64,000 bases of DNA, from contig JABTUK010000003.1 of assembly GCA_015075405.1 (NCBI GenBank), forward strand, positions 868,001 to 932,000, in the 5' to 3' direction. The notes below the pieces were generated by a model. It did not search any database. It was not told where the DNA came from and worked only from the letters and a program-made list of their open reading frames with translations. The position numbers and the translations under genes were made by a program. Positions 14,662 through 22,510 of the stretch are shown one piece after another. This stretch comes from Anaerolineales bacterium. Lineage in GTDB: Bacteria > Chloroflexota > Anaerolineae > 4572-78 > J111. Position 1 is the stretch's first letter. Each line of letters opens with the position of its first letter.

Positions 14662-15585
14662 TCATTTGGCCTCCGGCATCGGTTTGTCGAGGAAGGACGG
14701 GATGATCGGCAGGAGTAAATCGGCGCGATCTGCCAGCGTCACATGGGTGGTGCCGGGCAGGATGGCAAGCTGTGAATCGGGCGGGCCTTCGGGTGTATCC
14801 CCCATAATGCCGCCGCCAAACAGGCGAAACATCTCGACGGCGTGTTCGGGGCGGACAATATCGGAATCCCCGATGATGAACAGGGCCGGGGCCTGGATCG
14901 CCGCAATGGTCTCGTCCGGGATGTCCTTGAGGTCCTTATCCATTTGCATTACTTTGGTAAACAGCGTGTCGAAATCCTCCGGCCTGGGCGCTATTTGCTT
15001 GTATTCCTCGTGCCAGGGCGAGCCATACATCATATTTGGTGTCATCTGCTGCAAACCGTCCATCAGCCCGGGGTGGAGGCCGTCAAGCTTGTAGGAAACC
15101 GAGGCGAATACCAGCTTGCGCACCATCTTCGGGTGGCGGATGGCAACCTGCAAGGCGACGGCGCTGCCCATGCTGTAGCCGAAAAAATCGGCCTTTTCGA
15201 TGCCAAGCTGTTGCAGAGCGGCGGCCGTGTCGTCGGCCATCTGCTCATAGCTCAAAGGGCGATCAATGTCGGCGGTGTGGCCGTGACCTTGCAACTCAAA
15301 GGCGATGACTTGCCGGGTCTTGGCCAGTTCCGGCAGCAGCTTGCCAAACGAGGTGCCGATGGCCGAAAAAGCGCCGTGCAGCAGCACCAACGGTTGGCCT
15401 TCGCCGTGAATCTCATAATACATCTTGAGGCCGTTAACATTAACATATTGCCCCTGTACTTCTTTTGTCTCCATCTTTGTTTCTCCTTTTGCAGAATTGT
15501 CACTTGATACGCATCCCGTGCCGAGAACTAACACAATCAGCACGGCTAATACGCTCCTCAGAAATGTGCCAGGGAATATTTTCAT
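14662..15585 (-). CDS. Alpha/beta-hydrolase lipoprotein
   Basis: A 307-residue protein. Residues 1-25 form a lipoprotein signal (LVLGTGC, lipid on Cys25), so it is probably anchored outside the membrane. The hydrolase core starts near 47; HGAF forms the oxyanion loop, GYSMGS holds the nucleophile Ser138, GDSDIV the acid Asp242, and GTTHVTL the His281. The triad is complete. The fold resembles peroxidase-like/esterase members such as those annotated 3-oxoadipate enol-lactonase, but the substrate cannot be read. AAAGGAG precedes the ATG. It begins the minus-strand cluster of small detoxification-type genes, separated from the next by repeat A copy 2. Confidence 0.88.
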   Translation of the reverse strand: MKIFPGTFLRSVLAVLIVLVLGTGCVSSDNSAKGETKMETKEVQGQYVNVNGLKMYYEIHGEGQPLVLLHGAFSAIGTSFGKLLPELAKTRQVIAFELQGHGHTADIDRPLSYEQMADDTAAALQQLGIEKADFFGYSMGSAVALQVAIRHPKMVRKLVFASVSYKLDGLHPGLMDGLQQMTPNMMYGSPWHEEYKQIAPRPEDFDTLFTKVMQMDKDLKDIPDETIAAIQAPALFIIGDSDIVRPEHAVEMFRLFGGGIMGDTPEGPPDSQLAILPGTTHVTLADRADLLLPIIPSFLDKPMPEAK

Positions 15586-15708
15586 CGTTTAAGCTCCTTT
15601 AGTTTAAGTTACCAGATTTTTATCAGAACATCTGTATTGTAACTCAACTAGAGGACATAGTCTTGAACAAAAACGACATCTTCAAATCAGTTCTTCCACA
15701 CTATGCGA

Positions 15709-15799
15709 TTGTCCAAAAATAAGTTCCCTCAAGTTCCTACGAGTTCCCAGGGAACTAAAGGAACTTATAGGAACTCAAAACGGGAAGTAAATTCTAGAC
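15709..15799. repeat. Inverted repeat family A, copy 2
   Basis: ATTGTCCAAAAATAAGTTCC, then AAGTTCCTACGAGTTCCC facing GGGAACTAAAGGAACTTA, ending GGGAAGTAAATTCTAGAC. It ends six bases from the stop of the DHFR-fold gene at 15806. Confidence 0.85.
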
Positions 15800-15805
15800 G
15801 TTTAC

Positions 15806-16387
15806 TTATGCGGTACGCCGATAGCGCATGAACACGACGCCTGTCGGAAGGGGTGACGCCTCCACCAAGGTCAAGTCGAGGCGCTTTCCTGGCGGAAACA
15901 ATCGCTTGCCACTACCCAGCACCAGGGGATAGACGTGCAGGCTGTACTCATCAACCAGATCATGCTGCGCCAGGGTCTGGATCAATACGCTGCTCCCGTC
16001 AACCAGGATGTTCTTGCCGGGCTGCTGCTTGAGCTGGCGGACGGTTTCAACGACATTGTCACGAATGAGGGTCGAGTTCCGCCAGGCCGAGACGGATTCC
16101 AAAGTGGTGGAGACCACATACTTGGGGATGTTGTTCAACGTATCGGCGAATGGATCACCAGCCATCAGTTCAAACGCGCCGCCGTGGATTTGCCATGTCT
16201 TTCGGCCTAGCAAGATTGTATCGGCCTGAGACATCGCCTGAAAGAAGTGAGCGCCAATGTCATCGTGCCAATACGGCTGTGTCCAGCCGCCATGGGTAAA
16301 GCCGCCTTCGGTGTCTTCGTCCGCGCCACCTGGAGCCTGGATCACCCCGTCCAGCGTGATAAATTCAGCGACGATTAGTTCTCTCAT
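15806..16387 (-). CDS. RibD C-terminal/DHFR-fold reductase family protein
   Basis: A 193-residue protein of the dihydrofolate-reductase-like RibD_C family. It contains EFITLDGVIQAPGG at the N terminus, TILLGRKTWQ near 57, KYVVSTTLESV, and the end VLGSGKRLFPPG. It is not classical FolA. These proteins bind NADPH and are commonly annotated deaminase/reductase, with few known substrates. AAGGAGAAAAACC precedes the ATG. Two more full paralogues (17739, 20196) and two C-terminal remnants (16681, 21797) lie within 6 kb. Confidence 0.85.
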   Translation of the reverse strand: MRELIVAEFITLDGVIQAPGGADEDTEGGFTHGGWTQPYWHDDIGAHFFQAMSQADTILLGRKTWQIHGGAFELMAGDPFADTLNNIPKYVVSTTLESVSAWRNSTLIRDNVVETVRQLKQQPGKNILVDGSSVLIQTLAQHDLVDEYSLHVYPLVLGSGKRLFPPGKRLDLTLVEASPLPTGVVFMRYRRTA

Positions 16388-16430
16388 GGTTTTTCTCCTT
16401 AATAAATATTTTCATCGTAACTACTTCTAC

Positions 16431-16516
16431 AATGTCATTTCGACCGAAGGGAGAAATCTGTGAGGCCGATATAGCGCGGTAGGGATTTCTCGCTCCTTCG
16501 TCGCTCGAAATGACAT
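16431..16516. repeat. Inverted repeat family C, copy 2
   Basis: Arms TGTCATTTCGACCGAAGGGA and TCGTCGCTCGAAATGACA around a GGATTTCTCGCTCC segment, lying upstream of the DHFR-fold gene at 15806-16387. Confidence 0.85.
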
Positions 16517-16572
16517 GATTTGGGCTTAATTCCGATAATGTATAGGTTTTTTCCAAGACTGCGCTTGGAAAA

Positions 16573-16628
16573 GAATGGCGAATGGGCGAATGGCGAATCA
16601 GAATCATCATTCGCCATTCGCCATTCGC
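16573..16628. repeat. Heptamer inverted array (GAATGGC type)
   Basis: GAATGGC, GAATGGGC, GAATGGC and GAATCAG units face ATTCGCC, ATTCGCC and ATTCGC, giving a hairpin with a stem over 20 bases long. It fills most of the gap before the truncated reductase. Confidence 0.8.
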
Positions 16629-16680
16629 AAAAAGGATCGACAATTTTTTGTCGCTGTGAATGCCTAAGTGCCTATTTCTT

Positions 16681-16881
16681 CTAGGCCGGCCTGTGAGAGA
16701 GGATGACCGTGCCTGACGGGAGGGTTTTTGCCTCTACAAGCTCCAGTGTCGTCGGGTCCATGCCCTCAAAAATGCGTTTGCCGCTGCCCCAAATAACGGG
16801 GACAACCCACAGCCGATGCTCATCCATGAGACCGTGTTGCAGCAGCGTCTGGACCAGACGGCCTGTGCCGTAAATTATGGC
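16681..16881 (-). pseudogene. Truncated RibD/DHFR-fold protein, C-terminal remnant
   Basis: Reading from 16881 to the TAG at 16681, the frame gives IFAIIYGTGRLVQTLLQHGL, then VVPVIWGSGKRIFEG and VILSHRPA. This is the last third of a DHFR-fold family protein, about 65 residues. The N-terminal two thirds are missing, and the sequence runs directly into the end of the DUF2277 gene, which overlaps it by seven bases. It lacks a start codon and RBS of its own. A deletion joining two neighbours would explain it. Confidence 0.75.
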
Positions 16882-17144
16882 GAAAATCTTTGAGCCGACC
16901 GTGCGCGAGCTTTGGCCGCCTCTTCTTCGCGGTTCTTCGCTGGCGCGTTGGTCTCCAGCGACTGGAGCAAGGTGCGGGTAACGGCGGCAATCTCGTCAAC
17001 GGCGGCCAGAAAAGCCGCTTCGTTGGCTTTAGAGGGCTGGTTGAAGCCGCTCACCTTGCGCACAAATTGCAAGGAAGCGGCCCGAATCTCGTCCTCGGTC
17101 ACGGGCGGTTCAAAATTAAAAAGCGGCTTGATGTTTCTGCACAT
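16875..17144 (-). CDS. DUF2277 family protein
   Basis: An 89-residue protein beginning MCRNIKPLFNFEPPVTEDEI and continuing through LQFVRKVSGF and NEAAFLAAVDEI to PAKNREEEAAKARARSAQRF, an almost textbook DUF2277 sequence. The start is put at ATG 17144, where family members start (MCRNIK); AGGAG is nine bases away, while ATG 17150 is too close. The function of the family is unknown. The conserved Cys-Arg-Asn start suggests a metal or nucleic-acid role, but that is speculative. A reductase remnant abuts its 3' end. Confidence 0.88.
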   Translation of the reverse strand: MCRNIKPLFNFEPPVTEDEIRAASLQFVRKVSGFNQPSKANEAAFLAAVDEIAAVTRTLLQSLETNAPAKNREEEAAKARARSAQRFSP

Positions 17145-17182
17145 AGGCATTATCTCCTAAGAAAAAAGATGCGATGACACGT

Positions 17183-17279
17183 GAGGCGAGGAGGCGAGGA
17201 GGCGAAGAATCGCCTCGACTCCTGGTCTCTCCGCGTCATTTTCACGCTTCGCGTCAGTGACATGCCGTCAGGCTCGTGA
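17183..17279. repeat. Octamer array (GAGGCGAG) next to family F core, copy 2
   Basis: GAGGCGAG, GAGGCGAG and GAGGCGAA units face TCGCCTCG (17183-17220), followed by TTTTCACGC...GACATGCCGTCAGGCTCGTGA (17239-17279), the family F core. It lies upstream of the DUF2277 start. Confidence 0.55.
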
Positions 17280-17294
17280 AGACTCCGCAGATCA

Positions 17295-17711
17295 TCATGA
17301 GTCCGCCGATTGAGGCAGCACCGGCTTGATATCAACCACCGGCGTGCCATCAATCGCTTCTATCGGTCCTATTTTTAATCTATTCCCCTCGATCTCCAGA
17401 ATCGTAACCGGGTGTAAACCCAGCGGGTTGGGGCGATCAGGCGAGCGGGTGGCAAAGACACCGGTTAACGGGATTGTTTTATCATCACGGGGGTGCAGCT
17501 TCAGGATGTCACGCCGGGCCAGGTGAAACCAGGTGACGACGATAATTTTATCACCCACTGCAAATCCGTCAAGCCCTTCGGCCAGCGCCGGCTCCACTTC
17601 GAGCCAGGCCCCGGGCGCGCCTTCGTTGCCCTGCCGGGGAGCCTCGGCGAGATGTTTGAGCGGCGAGCGGACGAAGCCAACCGGATAAAGTGTAAATTCA
17701 AGCTCTGGCAT
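17295..17711 (-). CDS. trmO: tRNA (N6-threonylcarbamoyladenosine37-N6)-methyltransferase, TrmO family
   Basis: A 138-residue single-domain protein of the TrmO/YaeB (TsaA-like) family. YPVGFVRSP lies at the start, VVTWFHLARRD in the middle, and FATRSPDRPNPLGLH gives the family signature, ending IEAIDGTPVVDIKP. TrmO uses S-adenosylmethionine to methylate t6A37 in tRNAs. E. coli TrmO has an extra C-terminal domain that is absent here, as in many short homologues. It belongs to the small-gene cluster by orientation but has no obvious link to it. Confidence 0.88.
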   Translation of the reverse strand: MPELEFTLYPVGFVRSPLKHLAEAPRQGNEGAPGAWLEVEPALAEGLDGFAVGDKIIVVTWFHLARRDILKLHPRDDKTIPLTGVFATRSPDRPNPLGLHPVTILEIEGNRLKIGPIEAIDGTPVVDIKPVLPQSADS

Positions 17712-17738
17712 TATCTTATTCTCTCTTCAGTTCTCATT

Positions 17739-18308
17739 TTACCGCTTCGTTTCGTAATGAAGGGCAACCACACCAGAGCCAAACGTTTTTGTGTTTAATA
17801 ATTTAAGATCAGACCGATCTTTGAAGTCTTTGAACACAGGCATCCCCCGACCCAGGATAACAGGATTAACCGTCAGGCGATATTCATCAATTAAGTCCAA
17901 TGCCATAAACGAGTGAGTCAAGCCGGGGCTGCCGAAGATGACCAGGTCTTTACCCGGCTGCTGCTTGAGCTTCATCACTTCCTCGGCAATATTGTCTTTA
18001 ATCAGCCGGGTATTGTGCCACTCCACCTTGTCCAGCGTTTTGGAAAAAACAATTTTGGGGATATTCTCGATCCATTGAGCATGCTCCCTATCATGCTTTG
18101 TGCTGTCCGGGTTGGTCAGCACAGTGGGCCAGTAACTTTCCATCATTTTGTAAGTCACCCGGCCATACAAAGGAGAACCCACCGTACTGACCACCTCCTC
18201 GGCATATTTCTCTAATTCCTGGTCGTATGAAATCCAATCCAACTCGCCATTAGGTCCGGCGGCAAAGCCATCCAGCGAAATGTGCATGAATAAAACTACT
18301 TTTCTCAT
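17739..18308 (-). CDS. RibD C-terminal/DHFR-fold reductase family protein
   Basis: A 189-residue paralogue of the genes at 15806 and 20196. It starts VVLFMHISLDGFAAGPNGEL, followed by LYGRVTYKMMESYWP near 50, KIVFSKTLDKVEW near 87 and NPVILGRGMPVF near 150. AAAGGAG precedes the ATG. The start overlaps the stop of the AlkD remnant (ATGA), so the two were once translationally coupled. The substrate is unknown. An NADPH-dependent reductase or deaminase-like role follows from the family only. Confidence 0.85.
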   Translation of the reverse strand: MRKVVLFMHISLDGFAAGPNGELDWISYDQELEKYAEEVVSTVGSPLYGRVTYKMMESYWPTVLTNPDSTKHDREHAQWIENIPKIVFSKTLDKVEWHNTRLIKDNIAEEVMKLKQQPGKDLVIFGSPGLTHSFMALDLIDEYRLTVNPVILGRGMPVFKDFKDRSDLKLLNTKTFGSGVVALHYETKR

Positions 18309-18686
18309 TTTGATGCTCCTTTCTGCTTCTTGCTCATGTAATGATCGCGCTGCTCTTTATCAAAGTGTTCAAGCGCGTAACGCAAGAGGGTACGCGGCAT
18401 GGTCGCGGCATATTGGTCTAAAAAGCTCAATAATTTTTGACGATCCTTTTGGCCGGCCACGCGCAGCATCCAGCCGGTAGCCTTATGAATTAAATCCTGA
18501 TCGTCGTTAAGCAATATCTCTGCGATTTTAAAGGTGTCAGCAACATCCCCTTGTCTGATAAAATATCCCGTGCTCACTATAGCGGTGCGGCGTTCCCACA
18601 AACTGTTAGAGCGGGCCAGCTTGTACAAAATATCGCGCGGTTTATCAAACAAGTAGCCGTCGATAACGTAAGGTGCGCTGCGCTAA
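18305..18686 (-). pseudogene. AlkD-like DNA alkylation repair protein, 5'-truncated remnant
   Basis: The readable frame runs from about 18686 (SAPYVIDGYL) through KPRDILYKLARSNSLWERR, IAEILLNDDQDLIHKATGW and RTLLRYALEHF to the TGA at 18305. This is the C-terminal half of AlkD-type HEAT-repeat DNA glycosylases. The N-terminal half is absent; a stop lies just upstream of 18686. The only start in frame is a TTG at 18652 without an RBS. The catalytic Asp/Trp region of the first HEAT repeats is therefore lost, and it is unlikely to be active. Confidence 0.75.
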
Positions 18687-18780
18687 AATCCGTAGTATTG
18701 ACGTGCCAATCCAGTTCTCGGTTCGGCCCTTCGAGTGAAACCATCGAGCGAGACCAGTATCGAGTAGATCACTTTTCTCA

Positions 18781-19692
18781 TTATTCTCCCTCGTATGCCT
18801 GTTTTAACTTGGCAATATCAAGCTTCTTCATCGGTAGGAAGGCCTGGGTGAGACGATCAATTTGCTCAGGTGTGCCCTTGCTCATCATCTCATCCATTGC
18901 CGTCGGCACTATTATCCACGATACACCGTACTTGTCTTTCAGCCAGCCGCACTGCTCGGCCTCCGGCACGGCGGAGAGCTTCTCCCAATAGTAATCAATC
19001 TCCGCCTGTGTGTCACAGTAGACCATGAAGGAGATTGCTTCGTTGAAATTGAATTGGTGTTCATGGGCGCTGTCCATGGCCGCGAACCACTGGTTTTCGA
19101 GCATAAAGTCTGCAAACATGAGGGTTCCTTCTTTGTCGGGTTCCATGCCTTTGGGGTAATGGGCAATGAGTCCCTGTTTTGAGTTTTTGAACACCGACAA
19201 ATAGAAATTAATCGCCTCTTCCGCCTTGCCGGCCACATCGCCGACAAAGAGGAGCGATGGCACGATCGGAGGGCGTGGATCACCTTCAGGATTGGTCAGG
19301 ATCAACTGCCACGACACGCCATACTTATCCTGAAGCCAGCCATATCGCTCGCTGAACGGGTACTTATCAAGGGGCATGAGCGCCGTTCCACCCTCGGACA
19401 ACTTCTCCCACATCGCCTCGAGCTTTTTTCTTGCATTTTCTTCCCGCGACGGGTCGAAATTCACAAAAAATGATACCGACGGATTGAACTTAAACAGAGG
19501 CCCCGCGCTAATGGCCATAAACTTCTGTCCCCACAGCTCAAACGAAACGGTATCAACATCACCCGGCGGTGTGTCGTGGTGGAGTGTTGTGATGTTTGTA
19601 ACTCTGGAATCTGGAAAGATAGAAGTGTAAAACTCCGCTGCTTCCTTAGCTTCTTTGTCAAACCATAAATGTGGTGTGATTTTTTGCATCAT
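18781..19692 (-). CDS. Two-domain PhnB/YjdN-like VOC protein
   Basis: A 303-residue protein of two glyoxalase-fold PhnB repeats. The first has [20 protein letters not shown] and later [12 protein letters not shown]; the second has [20 protein letters not shown] and later [11 protein letters not shown]. The start at 19692 is preceded by GAAGGAGACG. A longer in-frame extension upstream comes from a family F insertion and is probably not translated. PhnB-like proteins were first annotated as 3-demethylubiquinone methyltransferases, but their activity is largely unknown. The repeated domain implies a built-in dimer. It sits among other VOC genes in the same orientation. Confidence 0.85.
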   Translation of the reverse strand: MMQKITPHLWFDKEAKEAAEFYTSIFPDSRVTNITTLHHDTPPGDVDTVSFELWGQKFMAISAGPLFKFNPSVSFFVNFDPSREENARKKLEAMWEKLSEGGTALMPLDKYPFSERYGWLQDKYGVSWQLILTNPEGDPRPPIVPSLLFVGDVAGKAEEAINFYLSVFKNSKQGLIAHYPKGMEPDKEGTLMFADFMLENQWFAAMDSAHEHQFNFNEAISFMVYCDTQAEIDYYWEKLSAVPEAEQCGWLKDKYGVSWIIVPTAMDEMMSKGTPEQIDRLTQAFLPMKKLDIAKLKQAYEGE

Positions 19693-19695
19693 CGT

Positions 19696-19814
19696 CTCCT
19701 TCGTAAATACCCCCTCCCCTAGCCCCTCCCCCGCTGCGGGGGAGGGGTGGGGGTGGGGGTTTATTTTCATCATCGGTGGTGTGCCGTCAGGCTCGTGAAC
19801 ACTCCTTTGTAAAT
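19696..19814. repeat. Family F element, copy 3, flanked by direct repeats
   Basis: CTCCTTCGTAAAT and CTCCTTTGTAAAT flank a CCCCTCCC.../GGGGAGGGG hairpin and the core TTTTCATCATCGGTGGTGTG CCGTCAGGCTCGTGA (19764-19799). The direct repeat contains the ribosome-binding site of the PhnB-like gene. Confidence 0.65.
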
Positions 19815-20174
19815 CTAATTACCTTCCCAGGGACTCATCAATTGAAAATAGTTGCCGTCAGGGTCAGCCAGGGTTGCAATCCACATGCCTTGCAGTTCAT
19901 AGGGTTCTTTAATCACCACGGCGCCGACGGCCTTCATTCGCTCAAATTCTTCTTTGACTTGCTTCGTTTCGAAATTGAACATCACCCGGCCGGGATCTTT
20001 GGCCGCCCCTTGCATGTCAGAGTGTTCCCCGACGGCGAAAAACGTACTGCCTACTTGCCAGCCAAACCAACCCCCATCCACCATGTCCGCCGGTTTGCCA
20101 ATGATTTTTTCATAAAAGGCAGCTAACACCTGGGGTTGTTTGGCGCCTACCATGACTGAATTTAGATTTAACAT
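19815..20174 (-). CDS. VOC family (glyoxalase/bleomycin resistance-like) protein
   Basis: A 119-residue single VOC domain: [20 protein letters not shown] at the start and [17 protein letters not shown] at the end, where the DPDGN-x-F-x-L strand is a family hallmark. The [15 protein letters not shown] segment fits lactoylglutathione-lyase-like members. It has one VOC half-site set, so it must dimerise. AGGAGAAG precedes the ATG. Substrate unknown; neighbours are other VOC and DHFR-fold genes. Confidence 0.85.
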   Translation of the reverse strand: MLNLNSVMVGAKQPQVLAAFYEKIIGKPADMVDGGWFGWQVGSTFFAVGEHSDMQGAAKDPGRVMFNFETKQVKEEFERMKAVGAVVIKEPYELQGMWIATLADPDGNYFQLMSPWEGN

Positions 20175-20195
20175 TTTTAACTTCTCCTTTTTACT

Positions 20196-20762
20196 TTATA
20201 TTTTTTGATAATACAATCCAACCACGCCGTTCTCATATACTTTGCTGTTGCTCAAGCGCAGCGAGAACTTCTTCCTGACATCAGCAAACAGTTTTTCACC
20301 TTCAGCCACAACAACAGGGTGAACCCACATCCATAGTTCATCAAAAAGATCATTTTGGATAAATGCCTGCCAGGCTCCCACACCGCTTTCAACCGAGATG
20401 TTCCGGCCGTTGTCGTTTTTGAGGGCTTTTATCTCACGGACCAGAGATTCATTATCTTTGATGGGCAGTTGCCGGGAGTTTCTCCACCCCAGGTCCACTT
20501 TGGAACGAGAAAGCACCAGTTTTTCGATTTCGTTGATTCTTTTGGCAAATCTGCGTTCAAGCGCGGAAGCGGATGATTTCTCGGCATTTTGCCAATACTC
20601 GGCCAGCGAAGGATACGAATTACCCCCGATCACAATCGCATCCAATGTATCGTAGTATTCAAGTGAATCTTTTATGATTTCGTCGTTGAGGGTCATCCAT
20701 TGGTCAACGTCCGAAACGATACCATCCAACGATATTTGCATGGTCAAAATTATTTTTCTCAT
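20196..20762 (-). CDS. RibD C-terminal/DHFR-fold reductase family protein
   Basis: A 188-residue paralogue of 15806 and 17739. It begins KIILTMQISLDGIVSDVDQW, has DAIVIGGNSYPSLAEYW near 43 and KLVLSRSKVDLGWRN near 86, and ends HPVVVAEGEKLFADV. GAGGACTGACAA precedes the ATG. The GRKT/GRVT motif of its paralogues is replaced by GGNSY, so the cofactor or substrate pocket may differ. Start and stop are clear; function is not known. Confidence 0.82.
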   Translation of the reverse strand: MRKIILTMQISLDGIVSDVDQWMTLNDEIIKDSLEYYDTLDAIVIGGNSYPSLAEYWQNAEKSSASALERRFAKRINEIEKLVLSRSKVDLGWRNSRQLPIKDNESLVREIKALKNDNGRNISVESGVGAWQAFIQNDLFDELWMWVHPVVVAEGEKLFADVRKKFSLRLSNSKVYENGVVGLYYQKI

Positions 20763-20840
20763 TTGTCAGTCCTCTTTTCAGCTACACAACACTCACGACT
20801 TTTCTATTCGGATTTTGGCTGCGCATCCGTCGGCGGGGCG

Positions 20841-21224
20841 CTACTGTTCGTCCAGTCCAGAATGATGTTCGTGCGCTATCAGCCATTGGCCGTTTGCTTT
20901 GATTAACCCCAAGGTCAATCGGACTTTTTCTTCGAAAACCTTTAATGTGGCATGAGCAAACGCAACTGTATCACTTGCTGTTATTTTCAGGTCGGTCAAG
21001 TTGAAAGAACCTTCTCCGCCTGGGCTGTATTTGAAAAAGAGTTCCCAGGTTTTTCTATAGGCAGCAATTCCTTCTGATTGAAACGGGGCCACCACATCAT
21101 ACATTAAAATGTCAGAAGTATGGTTAGCCAGGATGCCATCCATGTTGCAGTCTCGAACTGCTTTTGCCCAACTTTCAATGACAGTACGAACTTGTTCTTC
21201 ATTTACATTGCTTTTTACGGTCAT
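20841..21224 (-). CDS. SnoaL/NTF2-like protein (SgcJ/DUF4440 group)
   Basis: A 127-residue protein with the cone-shaped NTF2 fold pattern. An N-terminal helix pair (VRTVIESWAKAVRDCNMDGI) leads into ANHTSDILMYDVVAPFQSEG and a sheet ending LIKANGQWLIAHEHHSG. The NGQWLIAHEHHS end is typical of SgcJ/DUF4440-like proteins. No catalytic residues can be assigned. AAGGTAAAC lies before the ATG. Such proteins may be small-molecule isomerases, hydrolases or binding proteins, often in detoxification or secondary-metabolite clusters. Confidence 0.78.
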   Translation of the reverse strand: MTVKSNVNEEQVRTVIESWAKAVRDCNMDGILANHTSDILMYDVVAPFQSEGIAAYRKTWELFFKYSPGGEGSFNLTDLKITASDTVAFAHATLKVFEEKVRLTLGLIKANGQWLIAHEHHSGLDEQ

Positions 21225-21351
21225 ATTAGTTTACCTTTTTGTAGCGCCAAGCTACAGCGCCGTTGTTATGCGCATCAGTATGAAGCCCTTACAGGTTTTG
21301 AAAACCTGTAAGGTCCGGTGGGGTGATTTTCGGCAAAATGTCGAACTCAAG

Positions 21352-21777
21352 TTATTCTGATCTCGGCCGTACATCCATTCGGGGAACAGGTTGCAGCATA
21401 CTTACCACATTGCCTTCAGTGTCTCGAAAATAGGCATGTTTACCAATACCGGGAATGTCGTGGGGTCCCCAAATTATCTGGCCGCCAGCGTCGGTTACTT
21501 TCTTCACCGATGCCTCAATATCATCTACCGCAATGACCAGGGATGGATGCTGCGCCGGTGTATCAGACGTTTTCGGGAAGAAACCGCCATTGATAGCGCC
21601 GGGCTGCTTCGGTCCATTCTCGTCGGACTCGGTGGTGGTAACAAGCACATACTCGCCCATTTCAGGCCCAAGCATTTGCGTCTGCCAACCAAACGCTTTG
21701 GCGTAAAACCCTGCCATGCGGTTTCTGTCTTCCGCCGGCATTTCAAAGTGGACCACAGGATTCATTTTGTTGCTCAT
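21352..21777 (-). CDS. VOC family protein
   Basis: A 141-residue VOC domain: NPVVHFEMPAEDRNRMAGFY at the start, GGFFPKTSDTPAQHPSLVI in the middle, and HAYFRDTEGNVVSMLQPVP at the end (DTEGN strand). This resembles the group annotated as glyoxalase-like or hydroxylase-type VOC proteins with the AFGW motif. AAAGGAG precedes the ATG with good spacing. It is followed downstream by the NTF2-like gene. Substrate unknown. Confidence 0.85.
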   Translation of the reverse strand: MSNKMNPVVHFEMPAEDRNRMAGFYAKAFGWQTQMLGPEMGEYVLVTTTESDENGPKQPGAINGGFFPKTSDTPAQHPSLVIAVDDIEASVKKVTDAGGQIIWGPHDIPGIGKHAYFRDTEGNVVSMLQPVPRMDVRPRSE

Positions 21778-21796
21778 TTTTTTCTCCTTTATTTAT

Positions 21797-21934
21797 AGTG
21801 GTTGGTAATAAAGCGCGCTCACTCCCAAGTCAATGGACTCAGTTTTGATGAGCGTCATTTTAGTGAGGGGCATCCCCTCTTTGAAAAAATGCCGGCCGCT
21901 GCCCATAATAATGGGATGGATAAGAAACAGCCAT
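21797..21934 (-). pseudogene. Second truncated RibD/DHFR-fold remnant
   Basis: From about 21934 to the stop at 21797-21799 the frame reads WLFLIHPIIMGSGRHFFKEG, then PLTKMTLIKTESIDLG and VSALYYQPL. This is the C-terminal quarter of a DHFR-fold family protein, with the IMGSGRHFF strand matching VLGSGKRLF and VIWGSGKRIF of its neighbours. It has no start and abuts the stop of the VOC gene at 21935. The same arrangement (remnant directly behind an intact small gene) occurs at 16681. Confidence 0.72.
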
Positions 21935-22363
21935 TTATCTCTGCTGGTTATAGCTGTAACTCACCAACCACTGGACGCCAAACTTATCGGTCAGCATGCC
22001 AAAATAATCTCCCCAAAACGCCTTGTCGAGGGGCATGGTTACCTGCCCACCGGCTGAAAGTCCGTTGAACAAACGAGTGGCTTCTGCTTCGCTGGCGGCG
22101 CTGATGGAAATAGAAACATTGCCGCCGATAGGGGTCGGCCCCATGGAGGCGGGGGTATCGCTGCCCATGAGTATGCTGCTTTGCCCGATAGGTAAAGCCA
22201 TGTGCATAATTTTTTGGGCTTCGCTTTCGGGCATCTGGAACTCGGCGGGCATCTCTGTATAGCGCATCACCGTTGCAAATTCGCCGCCAAAGACCGACTT
22301 GTAAAAGTTAAAGGCTTCTTCGCAATTACCATCAAAATTTAAATAAGGGTTTAGCGTTGTCAT
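21935..22363 (-). CDS. PhnB-like VOC protein
   Basis: A 142-residue PhnB/YjdN-type VOC protein: LNPYLNFDGNCEEAFNFYKS at the start, ILMGSDTPASMGP in the middle, and DKAFWGDYFGMLTDKFGVQW at the end, a near-canonical family sequence. AAAGGAAATAAAAA precedes the ATG. It is one repeat long, unlike the two-repeat protein at 18781. The natural substrate is unknown. The gene is the most upstream of the co-oriented small-gene run. Confidence 0.87.
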   Translation of the reverse strand: MTTLNPYLNFDGNCEEAFNFYKSVFGGEFATVMRYTEMPAEFQMPESEAQKIMHMALPIGQSSILMGSDTPASMGPTPIGGNVSISISAASEAEATRLFNGLSAGGQVTMPLDKAFWGDYFGMLTDKFGVQWLVSYSYNQQR

Positions 22364-22510
22364 TTTTTATTTCCTTTCATTTGGCTAGGAATTTTTAAAT
22401 TCCCGGATTGATTGTCCATCTTTCAGGTTGAATTATTGGGGCGGTTCTAGAATTCGATCATTACCACAGGTTGTCTCCTTTCTTTCTATTTCTTTGATTT
22501 TTAGGCCCCT

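Noticed and set aside
18781-19773. The longer N terminus of the PhnB-like protein ([11 protein letters not shown]...)
   Set aside because: The extension is encoded by the family F insertion and its direct repeats; the normal family start at 19692 has the better RBS. Use of the extension cannot be excluded.
15806-20762. Reading the three DHFR-fold proteins as classical dihydrofolate reductase (folA)
   Set aside because: Their start (SLDG) and end (GSGKRLF) motifs are those of the RibD C-terminal family. The folate-site residues of FolA are not evident.
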